DNA of 64,000 nucleotides from NCBI GenBank assembly GCA_037783415.1, contig JAZGTN010000006.1:1302001-1366000 (forward strand), written 5' to 3'. The notes below the pieces were generated by a model. That model had not been told where the DNA came from and searched no databases. It saw nothing but the letters and a program-made list of their open reading frames with translations. The DNA comes from Leptasterias polaris (taxonomy: Eukaryota; Echinodermata; Asteroidea; Forcipulatida; Asteriidae). Position 1 is the stretch's first letter, and every line of letters begins with the position of its first letter. Below are positions 53,310-58,200 of this stretch, in pieces. The position numbers and the translations under genes are program-made.

Positions 53310-53653
53310 GAAGGTTTGGAAATGGCTTAAACTTGTGATTAAGAGGTTTATGTTATTGTATGTTTAAAACTTCTGTAAATGTTAATAACATAAATGAAAT
53401 TTCAAAAGATGAGAAGAAAAAAATATATATAAAAATAAAATAACATGTAAGGAATTTATGAAAGTGCATTCCTACCTTTGCTTTCATTCTCTTTGTTTCT
53501 GTCTCGTAATACATTTAACTCGTAGACGTCACCAAATTTTTCAAAAAATTCTTTAAGCTCCTCCTCCTTCATTGTGCGCGGTATCTGACCGACAAACATT
53601 TTGATTGCATCTGGATCCGGCGTGTCTCCATGTGGTGCATGTGTCTCCATCAT
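688..53653 (-). CDS. CELF: CELF family (CELF1/2-like) RNA-binding protein gene, 10 coding exons visible, 3' part missing
   Basis: CELF proteins bind GU-rich RNA and control alternative splicing, deadenylation and translation in nucleus and cytoplasm; the usual protein is about 480-520 aa with RRM1 and RRM2 close together, a long divergent linker and a C-terminal RRM3. Ten exons here join in a continuous frame on the minus strand with GT-AG boundaries. RRM1 spans about residues 16-97 (RNP2 around KMFVGQI, RNP1 KGCCFVTY), RRM2 about 105-185 (RNP2 KLFVGM, RNP1 unusual), followed by KFADT and KEQKR typical of the family. The linker then holds a Gln/Asn segment, a 13-Ala run and Gly/Asn/Ser-rich exons. 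The CCFVT form of RNP1 and the [13 protein letters not shown] linker favour CELF1/2 over CELF3-6. No RRM3 is visible, so the gene should continue beyond base 1. Exon calls are by eye; no transcript data were used. Confidence 0.93.
3421..3738 (-). repeat. Dispersed repeat family I, copy 1 (reverse orientation)
   Basis: The reverse complement matches 15755-16212 and 32126-32490: the block ending in ATACAGTGTCTACTTGCTGA-like sequence (around 3680-3700) and the block CCAAACCATATTACTT-like (around 3530-3550) recur in the same order. Diverged, without an intact coding frame. Confidence 0.75.
4271..4375 (+). repeat. 21-bp minisatellite, five units, octamer-like core
   Basis: ATGCAAAT or a near match begins at 4271, 4292, 4313, 4334 (ATGCAGAT) and 4355 (ATGCAAAA), an exact 21-bp period. 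The spacers are related (GAATGTAAATTAC, GAATGGTAAGTAC). The first three units carry the perfect POU/octamer consensus. Confidence 0.85.
7672..7692 (+). repeat. Poly(dG) tract, 21 nt
   Basis: An uninterrupted run of 21 G. Nearby G-rich runs occur around 7087-7103 and 7229-7246. Confidence 0.9.
8071..8096. repeat. Perfect 11-bp hairpin
   Basis: CATAGAGCAAG, loop GACT, CTTGCTCTATG. It lies in the ACAGAC-rich tract and is not obviously part of a transposon. Confidence 0.85.
9151..9374 (-). CDS. CELF: CELF exon 9, long form: FG/YG/NQ-rich repeats ending in TAA
   Basis: Reading past the 30-nt donor, the frame stays open for 63 more residues. They consist of diverged repeats of the type GSFGNQGG / GSYGNQ (four FGNQ/YGNQ-like units plus FSNQ), ending [13 protein letters not shown] and TAA at 9151-9153. 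The composition (Gly, Ser, Asn, Gln, Phe, Tyr) is prion-like. At the end, CAAG|GTTAAA could be a weak donor (phase 1, compatible with exon 10; exon end 9156). Otherwise this would be an alternative terminal exon giving a 351-aa protein without RRM3. I saw no clear AATAAA just downstream. Confidence 0.5.
9345..9374 (-). CDS. CELF: CELF exon 9, short form (30-nt micro-exon)
   Basis: The acceptor is TTTCCAG|GTGCTA. The first good donor is ACAG|GTAATA at 9343-9344, giving a 30-nt phase 1-1 exon encoding [11 protein letters not shown] (first and last Gly split over the junctions). Joined to exon 10 the frame stays open. The donor is much closer to consensus than the distal one of the long form, so this may be the default product for full-length protein. 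The choice between the forms cannot be decided from DNA alone. Confidence 0.6.
10496..11593. mobile_element. TA-flanked inverted-repeat DNA transposon (non-autonomous)
   Basis: The left end TACTTGGATTACGGA (10496) and the right end TCCGTAATCCAAGTA (11593) are perfect inverted repeats of 15 nt including the flanking TA. The subterminal regions are A- or T-run rich with CCGCCC/CCCGCC blocks on both sides. No transposase frame is seen in 1.1 kb. TA target duplication is typical of Tc1/mariner/pogo-type elements; superfamily assignment is an inference. Confidence 0.75.
11864..12158. mobile_element. Small inverted-repeat element family F, copy 1 (295 bp)
   Basis: The ends ATAGACCTTTCTATTG and CAATAGAAAGGTCTAT are perfect 16-bp inverted repeats. 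The interior (GAGTTTTTGCCAAC, CATTCGGTCGTCCATGCC) recurs at 41957-42249. No coding capacity. Confidence 0.85.
14321..14425 (-). CDS. CELF: CELF exon 8: poly-alanine linker exon
   Basis: The acceptor is ATTTTTCAG|CGTTGG and the donor ACAG|GTGAGT, phase 1 to 1, 105 nt, residues 243-278. It encodes [12 protein letters not shown], a run of 13 alanines (14352-14390, mixed GCA/GCG/GCT/GCC codons) and [11 protein letters not shown]. The ASQNTSG motif parallels SAAQNTPSG of vertebrate CELF1. Mixed codons suggest that the Ala run is maintained by selection rather than being a recent pure triplet expansion; this is an inference. Confidence 0.85.
14687..14890 (+). repeat. Dispersed repeat family H, copy 1
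   Basis: Shares AAGTGACTGGCCAGCAGGTC, AGCTTGTCATTTTCACTAGTC and TTTGGCCCGGCCGGACCA-like blocks, in order, with 44522-44726 (same orientation) and 44881-45085 and 49655-49850 (reverse). Confidence 0.8.
14945..15480 (+). repeat. Diverged tandem array, about four units of roughly 135 bp
   Basis: The core (T/C)AGATGTGATAA begins at 14995, 15130, 15299 and 15403, each preceded by GTCTGG(T/C)(G/A)CCTC-like sequence and followed in most units by CAGGGAACCTGACACCA-like sequence. Spacings are 135, 169 and 104 bp, so unit lengths vary. Confidence 0.75.
15569..15644 (-). CDS. CELF: CELF exon 7: Gln/Asn-containing linker
   Basis: The acceptor CCTGTGCAG|ATG and donor GCAA|GTAAGT bound a 76-nt exon encoding [20 protein letters not shown] and MQQLA, residues 218-242 plus one base. 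The pattern matches the LLQQTASSGNLNTL...AMQLQNLAALA region of vertebrate CELF1/2. It enters in phase 0 and leaves in phase 1. A diverged tandem repeat array lies about 40-90 bases downstream of its donor. Confidence 0.88.
15755..16212 (+). repeat. Dispersed repeat family I, copy 2, interrupted by a minisatellite
   Basis: Begins AAGTCACATGTGAAAGTTTC, followed by the CAGCTGAATACAGTGTCTAC block shared with copies 1 and 3, and ends in the ACCAATCTACGACCCTACC-like block. A 21-bp tandem repeat sits where copy 3 has a single diverged unit. Confidence 0.85.
15891..16037 (+). repeat. 21-bp minisatellite, seven units
   Basis: Seven head-to-tail copies of CATCTCTGGCTGCACCAATG(G), identical except for the last unit (ends CAATCG). 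Because 21 is a multiple of three, several frames stay open through it; these are not genes. Confidence 0.97.
17220..17244 (+). repeat. Poly(dC) tract, 25 nt
   Basis: An uninterrupted C run; it would be a G run in the CELF pre-mRNA. Confidence 0.9.
17400..17445 (+). repeat. Short tandem duplication
   Basis: AGTGCACAGTTAAGTTTG is present twice in tandem (the second copy followed by GGTGCACA), just beyond a 300-bp AT-rich stretch with no other feature. Confidence 0.85.
18317..18398 (+). repeat. Two-copy repeat of about 43 bp
   Basis: GTCGCCAGACTGGAA(T/C)ACATCATGT is repeated with 43-bp spacing, followed in both copies by (C/A)GC(T/G)TCTAT. Confidence 0.85.
19102..19124 (+). repeat. Poly(dG) tract, 23 nt, with purine-rich flank
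   Basis: G23 followed by about 380 bp of almost pure purine sequence (GGAGAGGAGG, GAAGATGAG types), including a 24-bp direct duplication (AAAGATGACAATGAGGAAAC type) at about 19349-19396. The long frames here are composition artefacts. Confidence 0.85.
21610..21751 (+). CDS. Possible internal exon of an unidentified plus-strand gene
   Basis: A pyrimidine-rich stretch ending TCTCTCAATATAG is followed by 142 nt open in one frame and a donor-like GATG|GTGAGG. The frame reads [20 protein letters not shown], then [20 protein letters not shown] and PWQYTND, a Ser/Pro/Gln composition like a regulatory protein linker. I do not recognise the family and found no partner exons. It could be a chance open frame inside the CELF intron. 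Confidence 0.2.
25843..26153. mobile_element. TTAA-flanked inverted-repeat element (311 bp)
   Basis: Left TTAAAGGGAAGGTACA and right TGTACCTCCTCTTTAA are imperfect inverted repeats bounded by TTAA. TTAA target duplication is characteristic of piggyBac and Kolobok transposons; the AAAGGG start is more Kolobok-like (inference). No coding capacity. Confidence 0.75.
26175..26352. mobile_element. Family E inverted-repeat element, copy 1 (178 bp)
   Basis: The ends ATAGACCTTTATCATG and CATGATAAAGGTCTAT are perfect inverted repeats; they continue into CCATCTTG / CAAGATGG. The interior (AAATAGTCTGGTTCC, AGTGAATATCAGCAT) recurs at 31358-31536 at high identity. Confidence 0.88.
27651..27729 (-). repeat. 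tRNA-like sequence (SINE head or tRNA pseudogene), minus copy
   Basis: On the minus strand TAGCCCTATAGCTCAGTTAG (A-box TAGCTCAGTTAG) is followed by GGAGGTCGCATACTCAAGTC (degenerate B-box) and then TTTTT. D-arm, T-arm and terminator are in tRNA order and spacing, but the T stem is imperfect, so a functional tRNA is unlikely. Confidence 0.6.
27736..27819 (+). repeat. tRNA-like sequence (SINE head or tRNA pseudogene), plus copy
   Basis: GGGCTAGATAGCTCAGTTGG (A-box) is followed by GGAGGTCGCTGGTTCAAGTC (B-box GGTTCAAGTCC) and an 11-T run (27809-27819) that could terminate RNA polymerase III. It is arranged head-to-head with the minus copy a few bases away, making a diverged palindrome of about 150 bp. 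Confidence 0.65.
28547..28675 (-). CDS. CELF: CELF exon 6: end of RRM2 and start of divergent linker
   Basis: The acceptor is TTTCTAG|GGCTGC and the donor GCG|GTAAGA, phase 0 to 0, 129 nt, residues 175-217. It encodes [20 protein letters not shown] (last strand of RRM2 and the conserved KFADT/KEQKR tail), then [23 protein letters not shown], which parallels the NLAGLNTLGPQYLAL stretch of vertebrate CELF1. Downstream is a 12.9-kb intron, long enough to hide alternative exons. Confidence 0.92.
28676..29992 (-). other. CELF intron 5 (1.3 kb)
   Basis: Contains the longest poly-G tract of the window (29192-29222) and a tRNA-like B-box sequence on the minus strand near 29806-29830 (GGGTTCGAATTCCACC), probably a SINE remnant. 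Confidence 0.7.
29192..29231 (+). repeat. Poly(dG) tract, 31 nt plus 8 nt
   Basis: G31, T, G8. Length is likely to be unstable and unreliable in assemblies. Confidence 0.9.
29993..30075 (-). CDS. CELF: CELF exon 5: second half of RRM2, with shifted acceptor
   Basis: The exon encodes [20 protein letters not shown] and QSVTMEG-type sequence (residues 147-174) and leaves in phase 0 through GAG|GTATGA. The only in-frame acceptor is CTTTAG|CAAGCTGTGCC, which makes the RNP1 junction K-A-S-C-A-F-V-T-F instead of the family's K/R-G-C-A-F-V-T-F. The conserved Gly is replaced and one residue is added, and the exon is 83 nt. An AG four bases further in would shift the frame and hit TAA within five codons. 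The expected boundary, three bases downstream of the one used, lacks an AG. Confidence 0.88.
30076..31170 (-). other. CELF intron 4 (1.1 kb)
   Basis: Contains a G13 tract (30431-30443) and family G copy 1 (30853-31015). Confidence 0.75.
30853..31015 (-). repeat. Family G inverted-end repeat, copy 1 (reverse orientation)
   Basis: The reverse complement begins AGGCCTGGAATTACATGGAG, followed by TTGGTCTTGGCCTTGGTGCC and TTTTCCAATGGAAGTGCCCT blocks that recur at 33349-33515 and 53944-54115; the far end is AGGCCTG-like. Confidence 0.82.
31171..31299 (-). CDS. CELF: CELF exon 4: first half of RRM2
   Basis: A 129-nt exon (acceptor CTCCGCAG|TAGAAG, donor AAAG|GTGAGC, phase 1 to 1) encoding residues 104-146. 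It gives [14 protein letters not shown] (beta1/RNP2 of RRM2), [13 protein letters not shown] (helix 1) and [15 protein letters not shown] (beta2 and loop). This is typical CELF RRM2, which contributes to GU-rich RNA recognition. It lies 1.1 kb upstream of exon 5, with an inverted-repeat element between them. Confidence 0.93.
31358..31536. mobile_element. Family E inverted-repeat element, copy 2
   Basis: Begins ATAGACCTTTATCATGGTGC, identical to copy 1; the right end CATTATAAAGATCTAT has two changes. The left end carries GCGGCCATCTTG and the right CAAGATGGTGGCAGC. It lies just upstream (about 60 bp) of the exon 4 acceptor. Confidence 0.88.
31839..32025. mobile_element. TTAA-flanked inverted-repeat element (187 bp)
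   Basis: Left TTAAAGGTAGTTGTC and right GATAACTACCTTTAA are inverted and bounded by TTAA on both sides. The interior is foldback-like: GGGTACACAAG/GGGTACCTCGTTA and several (G)CGAGCG / CGCTCG motifs. No coding capacity. Confidence 0.85.
32126..32490 (+). repeat. Dispersed repeat family I, copy 3
   Basis: Shares CAGCTGAATACAGTGTCTAC, CCAAACCATATTACTTC and ACCAATCTATGACCCAACC-like blocks with copies 1 and 2. The 168-codon open frame across it (32092-32598) is repeat-derived, not a gene. Confidence 0.85.
32525..32705 (+). mobile_element. Half of a TTAA foldback element
   Basis: Starts TTAAAGGGACACGTTGCC and runs to a 13-bp hairpin (CGCCATTTTGTGA, loop GTCA, TCACAAAATGGCG; 32676-32705), after which the similarity stops. 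A complete element should return to an inverted copy of the start, which is absent. I associate this repeat, from memory, with echinoderm genomes. Confidence 0.6.
32903..32951 (-). CDS. CELF: CELF exon 3: RRM1-RRM2 linker
   Basis: A 49-nt exon encoding [16 protein letters not shown], the last strand of RRM1 and the short linker before RRM2 (residues 88-103). The [10 protein letters not shown] block is a hallmark of CELF proteins (PIQMKPADSE in vertebrate CELF1/2). The acceptor is CTTCTTCAG|ATG, with a 13-C run as part of its pyrimidine tract; the donor is AACG|GTAGGT. It enters in phase 0 and leaves in phase 1. As far as I recall, the homologous vertebrate exon is also 49 nt. Confidence 0.92.
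32954..32977 (-). promoter_or_regulatory. C-rich polypyrimidine tract of exon 3 acceptor
   Basis: On the transcript strand, C13 followed by TTTCCTTCTT leads directly into the CAG of the exon 3 acceptor. Poly-C is an unusual tract compared with the T-rich tracts at the other exons. Confidence 0.7.
33349..33515 (+). repeat. Family G inverted-end repeat, copy 2
   Basis: Begins CAGGACTGGAATTATCCAGA and ends GATGAAATTTCAGGCCTG, with the CTTGGTCTTGG and TTTTCCAATAGAAGTGCCCT blocks of the family. Opposite orientation to copy 1. Confidence 0.82.
33676..33838 (-). repeat. tRNA-derived SINE
   Basis: On the minus strand GGGCAATCTCAATGATCTAG (A-box region) and GTGGGTTCGAATCCCACC (perfect B-box/T-arm) are followed by TGAGTAATATGCC, T8, and a tail containing GACTCGGGGAAAGTGCTGAG. 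Head, body and tail match a SINE type I associate from memory with echinoderms. Confidence 0.78.
34180..34224 (+). repeat. (GAA)n microsatellite
   Basis: About 14 GAA triplets preceded by G8. The poly-Arg reading frame through it is an artefact. Confidence 0.95.
37610..37692 (-). CDS. CELF: CELF exon 2: second half of RRM1
   Basis: The acceptor is TTTCAG|GTTGTT and the donor CTT|GTAAGT, a strong consensus site. The 83 nt encode [19 protein letters not shown] and LHNVHRMPL, i.e. RNP1 (KGCCFVTY, with K from exon 1) and the second helix of RRM1, residues 60-87. The exon enters in phase 1 and leaves in phase 0. The position before the next exon is Leu where vertebrate CELF1/2 has Gly (from memory). 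It is separated from exon 1 by a 15.8-kb intron. Confidence 0.93.
38979..40413. mobile_element. TA-flanked inverted-repeat DNA transposon (1435 bp, non-autonomous)
   Basis: The ends are perfect inverted repeats of 27 nt beginning TACCGTAATCTTCGGAATAT and running into GGCCGC. Subterminal motifs (G)TATAAGCCGC recur three times at each end, possibly transposase binding sites. The flanks differ except for TA, suggesting a TA target duplication. No transposase frame is seen. An internal block (about 39755-39905) is shared with the unrelated element at 43187-44080. Confidence 0.82.
40718..40839 (-). repeat. Family G-like fragment
   Basis: AGGGCAAGGGCACCAAGGC and AAGGCAATGACCAGGGGC blocks and a terminal TATCAGGCCTGG match family G loosely; one end is eroded. 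Confidence 0.5.
41957..42249. mobile_element. Small inverted-repeat element family F, copy 2
   Basis: Starts ATAGACCTTTCCATTGCAAC and ends ATCAACAATGGAATGTAT, the right terminus having lost its GGTC. The interior parallels 11864-12158 throughout (GAGTTTTTGCCAAC, GGAAACTATGGGAAGCCATA), with a short insertion. Confidence 0.82.
43187..44080. mobile_element. hAT-like non-autonomous transposon with 8-bp target duplication
   Basis: The ends TAAGCTTGGGCGATA and TATCGCCCAAGCTTA are perfect 15-bp inverted repeats, flanked on both sides by GATGTAGC (43179-43186 and 44081-44088). An 8-bp duplication with short ends of this kind is diagnostic of the hAT superfamily. The subterminal regions contain repeated ATCGCGAT/CGATAT words. 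In 894 bp there is no transposase. It contains a tandem triplication at 43448-43599. Confidence 0.92.
43448..43599 (+). repeat. 50/51-bp tandem triplication with promoter-like motifs
   Basis: Three units start at 43448, 43498 and 43549. Each contains CCGATTGGCC (CCAAT box in reverse), then ATCACGTGAAT (CACGTG E-box; CGCGTG in unit 1), AATAATTATG and TGACGTA (CRE-like). Units 2 and 3 are identical. The array lies inside the hAT-like element. Confidence 0.95.
44522..44726 (+). repeat. Dispersed repeat family H, copy 2
   Basis: CAGTGACTGGCCCTGCAGGTC, GAGCTTGTCATTTCACTAGT and TTTGGCCAGTGGTC blocks in family order. Forms an inverted pair with copy 3, about 155 bp away. Confidence 0.82.
44881..45085 (-). 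repeat. Dispersed repeat family H, copy 3 (reverse)
   Basis: The reverse complement shows TTTCAGTGACTAGCCAGCAG, GTTAGCTTGTCATTTCTCTA and TTTGGCCAGCGGACCAGGGG. Together with copy 2 it gives a potential stem of about 200 bp. Confidence 0.82.
49655..49850 (-). repeat. Dispersed repeat family H, copy 4 (reverse)
   Basis: TGGTCCGCTGGCAAAATGCC and GACTAGTGAAATGACAAG match the family in reverse orientation; it ends in GGGCAAACCCTG. Confidence 0.8.
52029..52064 (+). repeat. Two-copy 18-bp tandem repeat
   Basis: TGTTACCAACATTGACAA twice, head to tail. Confidence 0.9.
52934..52954 (+). repeat. Poly(dC) tract, 21 nt
   Basis: C21 about 520 bp downstream of the exon 1 donor; a G run in the transcript. 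Confidence 0.9.
53236..53309 (+). repeat. (GGAGCC)n hexanucleotide array
   Basis: About 12 hexamer units; two early units read GGAGCCT. It lies about 165 bp inside intron 1 from the exon 1 donor and reads (GGCTCC)n in the transcript. Confidence 0.93.
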
Positions 53654-53690
53654 GATGGCTTAAGAATGCAGACGGACTTCAAAAGGAATT
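53476..53690 (-). CDS. CELF: CELF exon 1: 5'UTR end, start codon, first half of RRM1
   Basis: The acceptor follows a long pyrimidine tract and ends CATTAG, giving 37 nt of 5'UTR (53654-53690) before ATG at 53651-53653. An in-frame TAA lies two codons before the first ATG, which sits in GCCATCATG (A at -3); a second ATG follows directly. The 178 coding nt give residues 1-59 plus one base: a short acidic/polar N-terminus, then [12 protein letters not shown] (beta1 and RNP2 of RRM1), the [12 protein letters not shown] helix, and [10 protein letters not shown]. The donor is AAAG|GTAGGA, phase 1. Because an acceptor precedes the ATG, at least one upstream non-coding exon must exist; I could not place it. 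Confidence 0.92.
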
Positions 53691-53943
53691 CTAATGAGGG
53701 GGAAGAACAAGAAAAGAAAAAAAAACACAGGAGTTTAAGTCAACTGCAATATGAAAATTCTTCTGAACACAAATTAAATGGCATCGCAGAACAGACGATC
53801 AACTTTTTGACACTTGATGCATGTTGCTAAGCAAAACAGAAATGTCGACGGGATGGAACGTTATTGAGTTTGTCCAGACATGAAACTTCATTTTACCAAC
53901 AGAAATAGAACTTGGAGAATGTTGCTTGTGGTATTATCTGTGC

Positions 53944-54115
53944 AAGCCTGGAATTACACGGAGGCCAAGGAGGGCACGGCCTCTGTTGCCCCTGGTCTTG
54001 GCTTTGGTGCTCCTCCTTCACAAGTTTCCCAAAGACTTTCCAAGATTTTCCAATGAAAGTGCCCTGCGCAAAATGTAAACTGGCCATGCCCTCTCAAAGA
54101 TGAAATTCCAAGCCT
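53944..54115 (+). repeat. Family G inverted-end repeat, copy 3 (best preserved)
   Basis: The ends AAGCCTGGAATTACACGGAG and GATGAAATTCCAAGCCT are inverted (AAGCCTGGAATT / AATTCCAAGCC). The interior GGCCTCTGTTGCCCCTGGTC and TTTTCCAATGAAAGTGCCCT matches copies 1 and 2. It lies about 250 bp upstream of exon 1. Confidence 0.85.
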
Positions 54116-54616
54116 ACTTTGGGGCAATTGGTGCGCAATGCTATTTCAGCTGTATGGCTAATTTCAGCATTTCCATTGATTGATTTGGTTAAATTTGCCA
54201 TAGAGGGTGTGCACAGTAGACAAAGACTGTGGGTTTTTTTGTTTTGTTTTTTTCCCCCAGTTTTTAATGAAATGTAAGAAAAATCCGTTTCTCAGATTCA
54301 AATGATGAATCAACGGGGGCATTTCAGATGAAAATACTACTACCATTACCATCTTTATAACAAGAGCGCTTTCAAATAGAAATTACACAATTTGTTTTCA
54401 GGTTCATTACCAAAGTATGACCCTACTTTTAAGTTCAGAGGTCAAACAGTGTCCACGGTAATGAGGGAGAGCACGGTCAATAACTGAAGAATTGATGCTG
54501 TCAACTACATACATGTATAATGGCACGCACAATAATTTTCCAGATCAATACCTACCTTTGTAGTTTGTGAACAACTAGCGCCCTGGGTAATCAAATGACC
54601 ATCTTTATGCGTATGT

Positions 54617-54630
54617 ATTACCATGGCAAC
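54617..54630. promoter_or_regulatory. RFX X-box-like site
   Basis: ATTACCATGGCAAC differs by one base from the palindromic RFX consensus GTTACCATGGCAAC. About 930 bp upstream of exon 1. Confidence 0.35.
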
Positions 54631-55237
54631 ATTATACATTTTTTGGTATTCTTAATAACATTTAGCATAATGGGACAAGTTGGCCTTGAGCAGTAATCAT
54701 ATCCGAGTGATTTCAATCAGAATATAAAAAAAGTTAAAACCCTTTTCAAATTGAAATTAATTTTCTTCAGCTTGCTTGCTGCCTAAATAATGTGATTACT
54801 GCTGAAACATAAAAGAAACCCCTCCTGGCTGTGCACGCACGGATCAAAGACTTTACTTCGACCACACACACACACACTTCTTGTTCTGTATGATTCTTCT
54901 CCATCATTATTTGAAATTAAGAAAATAATTCTCTGTTGGATGAGCAAATCTCAAAGAAGATTGTGGTGTTTGCTCACTGAAGGAGTTGTGTACAAATTAA
55001 GACTCGCCCGAGTCTCCGACTCTACCCCAGAGTGTCAATTTATTAGGGTCTTCCGTTTGAGAGTTTCTGCTTTATGTCTTCCGACGCTGGCTAGATTTGG
55101 ATGATTGTCCTGCAAGCGAGCGAGCGAGGGAGCCAGATGGTGGCGATCTCCACGCTCAATAACGACAATTGCCCTCTGATTGATGAGGAAAGCCGAGAGG
55201 AAAGCATGCTTAGTAACGACAATGCATCTCACGCCAT

Positions 55238-55252
55238 GGTTGCTTGGCAACC
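55238..55252. promoter_or_regulatory. RFX X-box-like site
   Basis: GGTTGC-TTG-GCAACC is a perfect 6-bp palindrome with a 3-bp spacer, matching the RFX pattern. It lies in an unusually repeat-free, higher-GC stretch (about 55000-55340). Confidence 0.4.
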
Positions 55253-58200
55253 ACAAACACTGCCGAGCTTACTGTAAGGCGTGAGAGGCGAGTATGCCGC
55301 ACTCATTATGGAAGCTGTCGAGACGGGCTAACAGCTTCTAGGAGTAATGTTTACTCGGTCTATCCTGGACTGCTATTTGCAAATGTTTATATTAAAACTA
55401 AACATAGCTCCAGGGTTGGTCTACATTCATCCATGTTTAAGTAAATCTTACATGTACACAAGCTAATCCTATAGATAATTTCCACTATTTAATTTTTTAA
55501 AAGGGTCGTCTCCGATACCACGAATGTAAAATGTAAGAAAACTTGTTTTACACCGTAGTAATTATAACCAGCAGAAACACTAAAGTCAACATCAACTTAA
55601 GGCAGAATGCAAACATAAACAGCAAGTGACGTTCAGAGAAGTACCTGGTACTGTAAAAGAGGAAATTTGAACATACATGTACGTGTACTGTAGGTTGTAC
55701 TAACATTTATGGTCATTACGTAAACATACTTTTAAAAGCTACATCTGAGACCCAGTGCATGAGCGCAAGTCATAAATTGTCATCCGCACTGACGATTACA
55801 ATGTATTGTGTCGATTTACCCGCATCAATTTGACTGTTCACTTTATTGTTGAGGATGCAAATGGACATACATGTACTGAACATGTAAAAACAGAGAAAGT
55901 CGGTAATAAATGCAGATGGCCAGCTGAACTTGCTGAAGTCACAATGACTGGAAACACGATTGGAATGTGGACAGAAAAAATGAATGGACTTTAAATAGAA
56001 ACGAATGTAGGTTGATATATTATTAAATTAAGGGGGGGGGGCTCCCTTTAATTACAAAGACGAAGTGTCTAGGTTGCTGGTACATGCAATGAAGTCTTAA
56101 TCACAACATTTCCCTTGATGCTCAAGAATGAAAATATTGGATTGTGCCACACGCTCAACAATAGGTGGACCAATTAAACTGTAGCGTGCCTTTGTTTGCT
56201 GTGCATATATGCAGGTACTGGAGTCCTTTTGATGGCTGAATGATATTGCACTGGAAAGGAAAACCGAGGCTAAGTCTACTAAGCACAGACCTTTATTCAA
56301 CCATTTATTGCCGGGATCTTCCATTTTTCCCACTCACAGCCCCGACGAGATTATGTTCTCAGAATTGCAGGAATATTTTTTCTTTGAGAGTACCGCTGGC
56401 ACAAAGAAACCATGACTTAACAAAGCCAAGACAACAAAGATTCTGTTTGAAGCACAGGATTGTGTTATTTCTATTTTGAGTAGATACATGTGAACGACTA
56501 TTCCACCCCCCCTGAATCGCAAAACCCCAAACTGAACCCATGGCCGAAACCAAGGGTGGAATCTCGGTCCACTCAGACTAACCTCCAATTAAGCCAAAAT
56601 ACAATGAAATGGTGGAAGCCTCTCGATGTCGCGTAATCCTCAATACTCATCTTACAACCAAAATACAAAAGCCTGGAATCACCGATTACAAAACAACACC
56701 CGCATAAAGGCAGAAATTGAGCACTATTTCCACCGCCACCTGTCCTCTGTGTGCAAGTGAAACGTAGAGTTGCATGGTGAGTCCATGCTTTGTAGTAGAA
56801 AGTACGAGTGACCTTTGTTTCGGTCATCCAATCTGACACAAAACCTCATAAGGTCACCTTCCCCGCATGCATCCGGGGAAAAATTGGTTGTTAACAAGTC
56901 CTCCTGCTTTAACTGGTTAAGGAGATGGCAGCCATAAGTATACACATGTACATGTTAATACTGGCTGGGAAAACACGTAGTGTAAATGCCGACGGGTCAC
57001 GTTGAGATGTACATCTTGTGTACGATTGTATGTTTAATGTCAGTTGAGCACATTTACAACATGATGAAGTTTACAAGTACATGCACATTCCAACTCAATT
57101 GGTCAAAGCTTGATTAGACTACCTCAGCGCACATGTGCTTGCATACTCCTTGAGAATTAGTGTCCAGTAAACTCACAAAAGGGTCTTTCTAAATAAGGGA
57201 AACCAATCCAAACTGTTCAACAACACAGATTAACCTTTGACATGTTTATTCTTTTTATGAAGGAGCACTGGGTTTCCACTAACCCCAAACCCCAAATGTT
57301 TATCCACTTCCTAAAACATGTTATAATTAAACAAGTATTCCTGTTAACAAACACAATACAAATCTTTAGGTACATTATATGCAGTAAAGTAGAGAGACTG
57401 TAGCCAACAATCTTATGCACAAATCCTATGAACAAAATAAATAATAACAATAATAATAATTTAAAAAATAAGTCTATTTATATATATTTATTTGGTGCAC
57501 CTAATGAGCAGTCAATTTCAGGATTCAAGGCTGGCAAAACCATCACACAAGTCCTTTTATTTTGGTAAACAAAATGAAGGGATGTTTGTTGGGAAAACCA
57601 GTTAAGCTCAAACTTGTTTTCACACCCATGTTTTGCAGTTTATTTGAAAACTGCAAGTGGACGTGCTCTGATTGATTGCTATTTCTACTATGTAGAAAAA
57701 TGATGCAAGCTCCACTCAAAAATCTAAATAACAAAAAACCTACAGGACCCCATTCCAGAAGAAGAAGAAGAAGAACGAAAACATTTCTAGAACCTTCCAA
57801 ACCTCAATTAAGAGTCAAAGATTCCGAAAATTTTCATTGTTTTTTGAACTAAACATGTTTTTATTTCAGAGATCAACAAAAAAGATGGCTGCTGCATAGT
57901 CTAGTCTCTGAACTCATTCAGACAGATTATGCAAGCATGTATTTGTAGTCAGCACAGTGCACATTAACACCTGCTGTGAAGAACCATGGAAGAACCAACT
58001 AATCATGTTATTAGGGTTGTATTCTGGCAAAGTAAACACACCAGGGGGTCTACCCATATCTCACACATTTCTGAACAGAGAAATAATAGCCAATCTAATG
58101 TAAATCAACCCATTCTTATGACCAAGTGATGTCTATAACATCTTTATGTGAAGACCAGCTGCCTTGTTACTCACCCCCCCCCCCCCTCAACCAAACAATC

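Larger units (their letters stand above)
37693..53475 (-). other. CELF intron 1 (15.8 kb)
   Basis: The largest intron. It contains a TA-flanked 1.4-kb element, a family G fragment, family F copy 2, an AT-rich (AAATA)n stretch (42780-42960), a hAT-like element, three family H copies, a poly-C tract and a (GGAGCC)n array near the exon 1 donor. The interval 45.1-49.6 kb has few repeats and no exon that I recognise. Confidence 0.75.
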
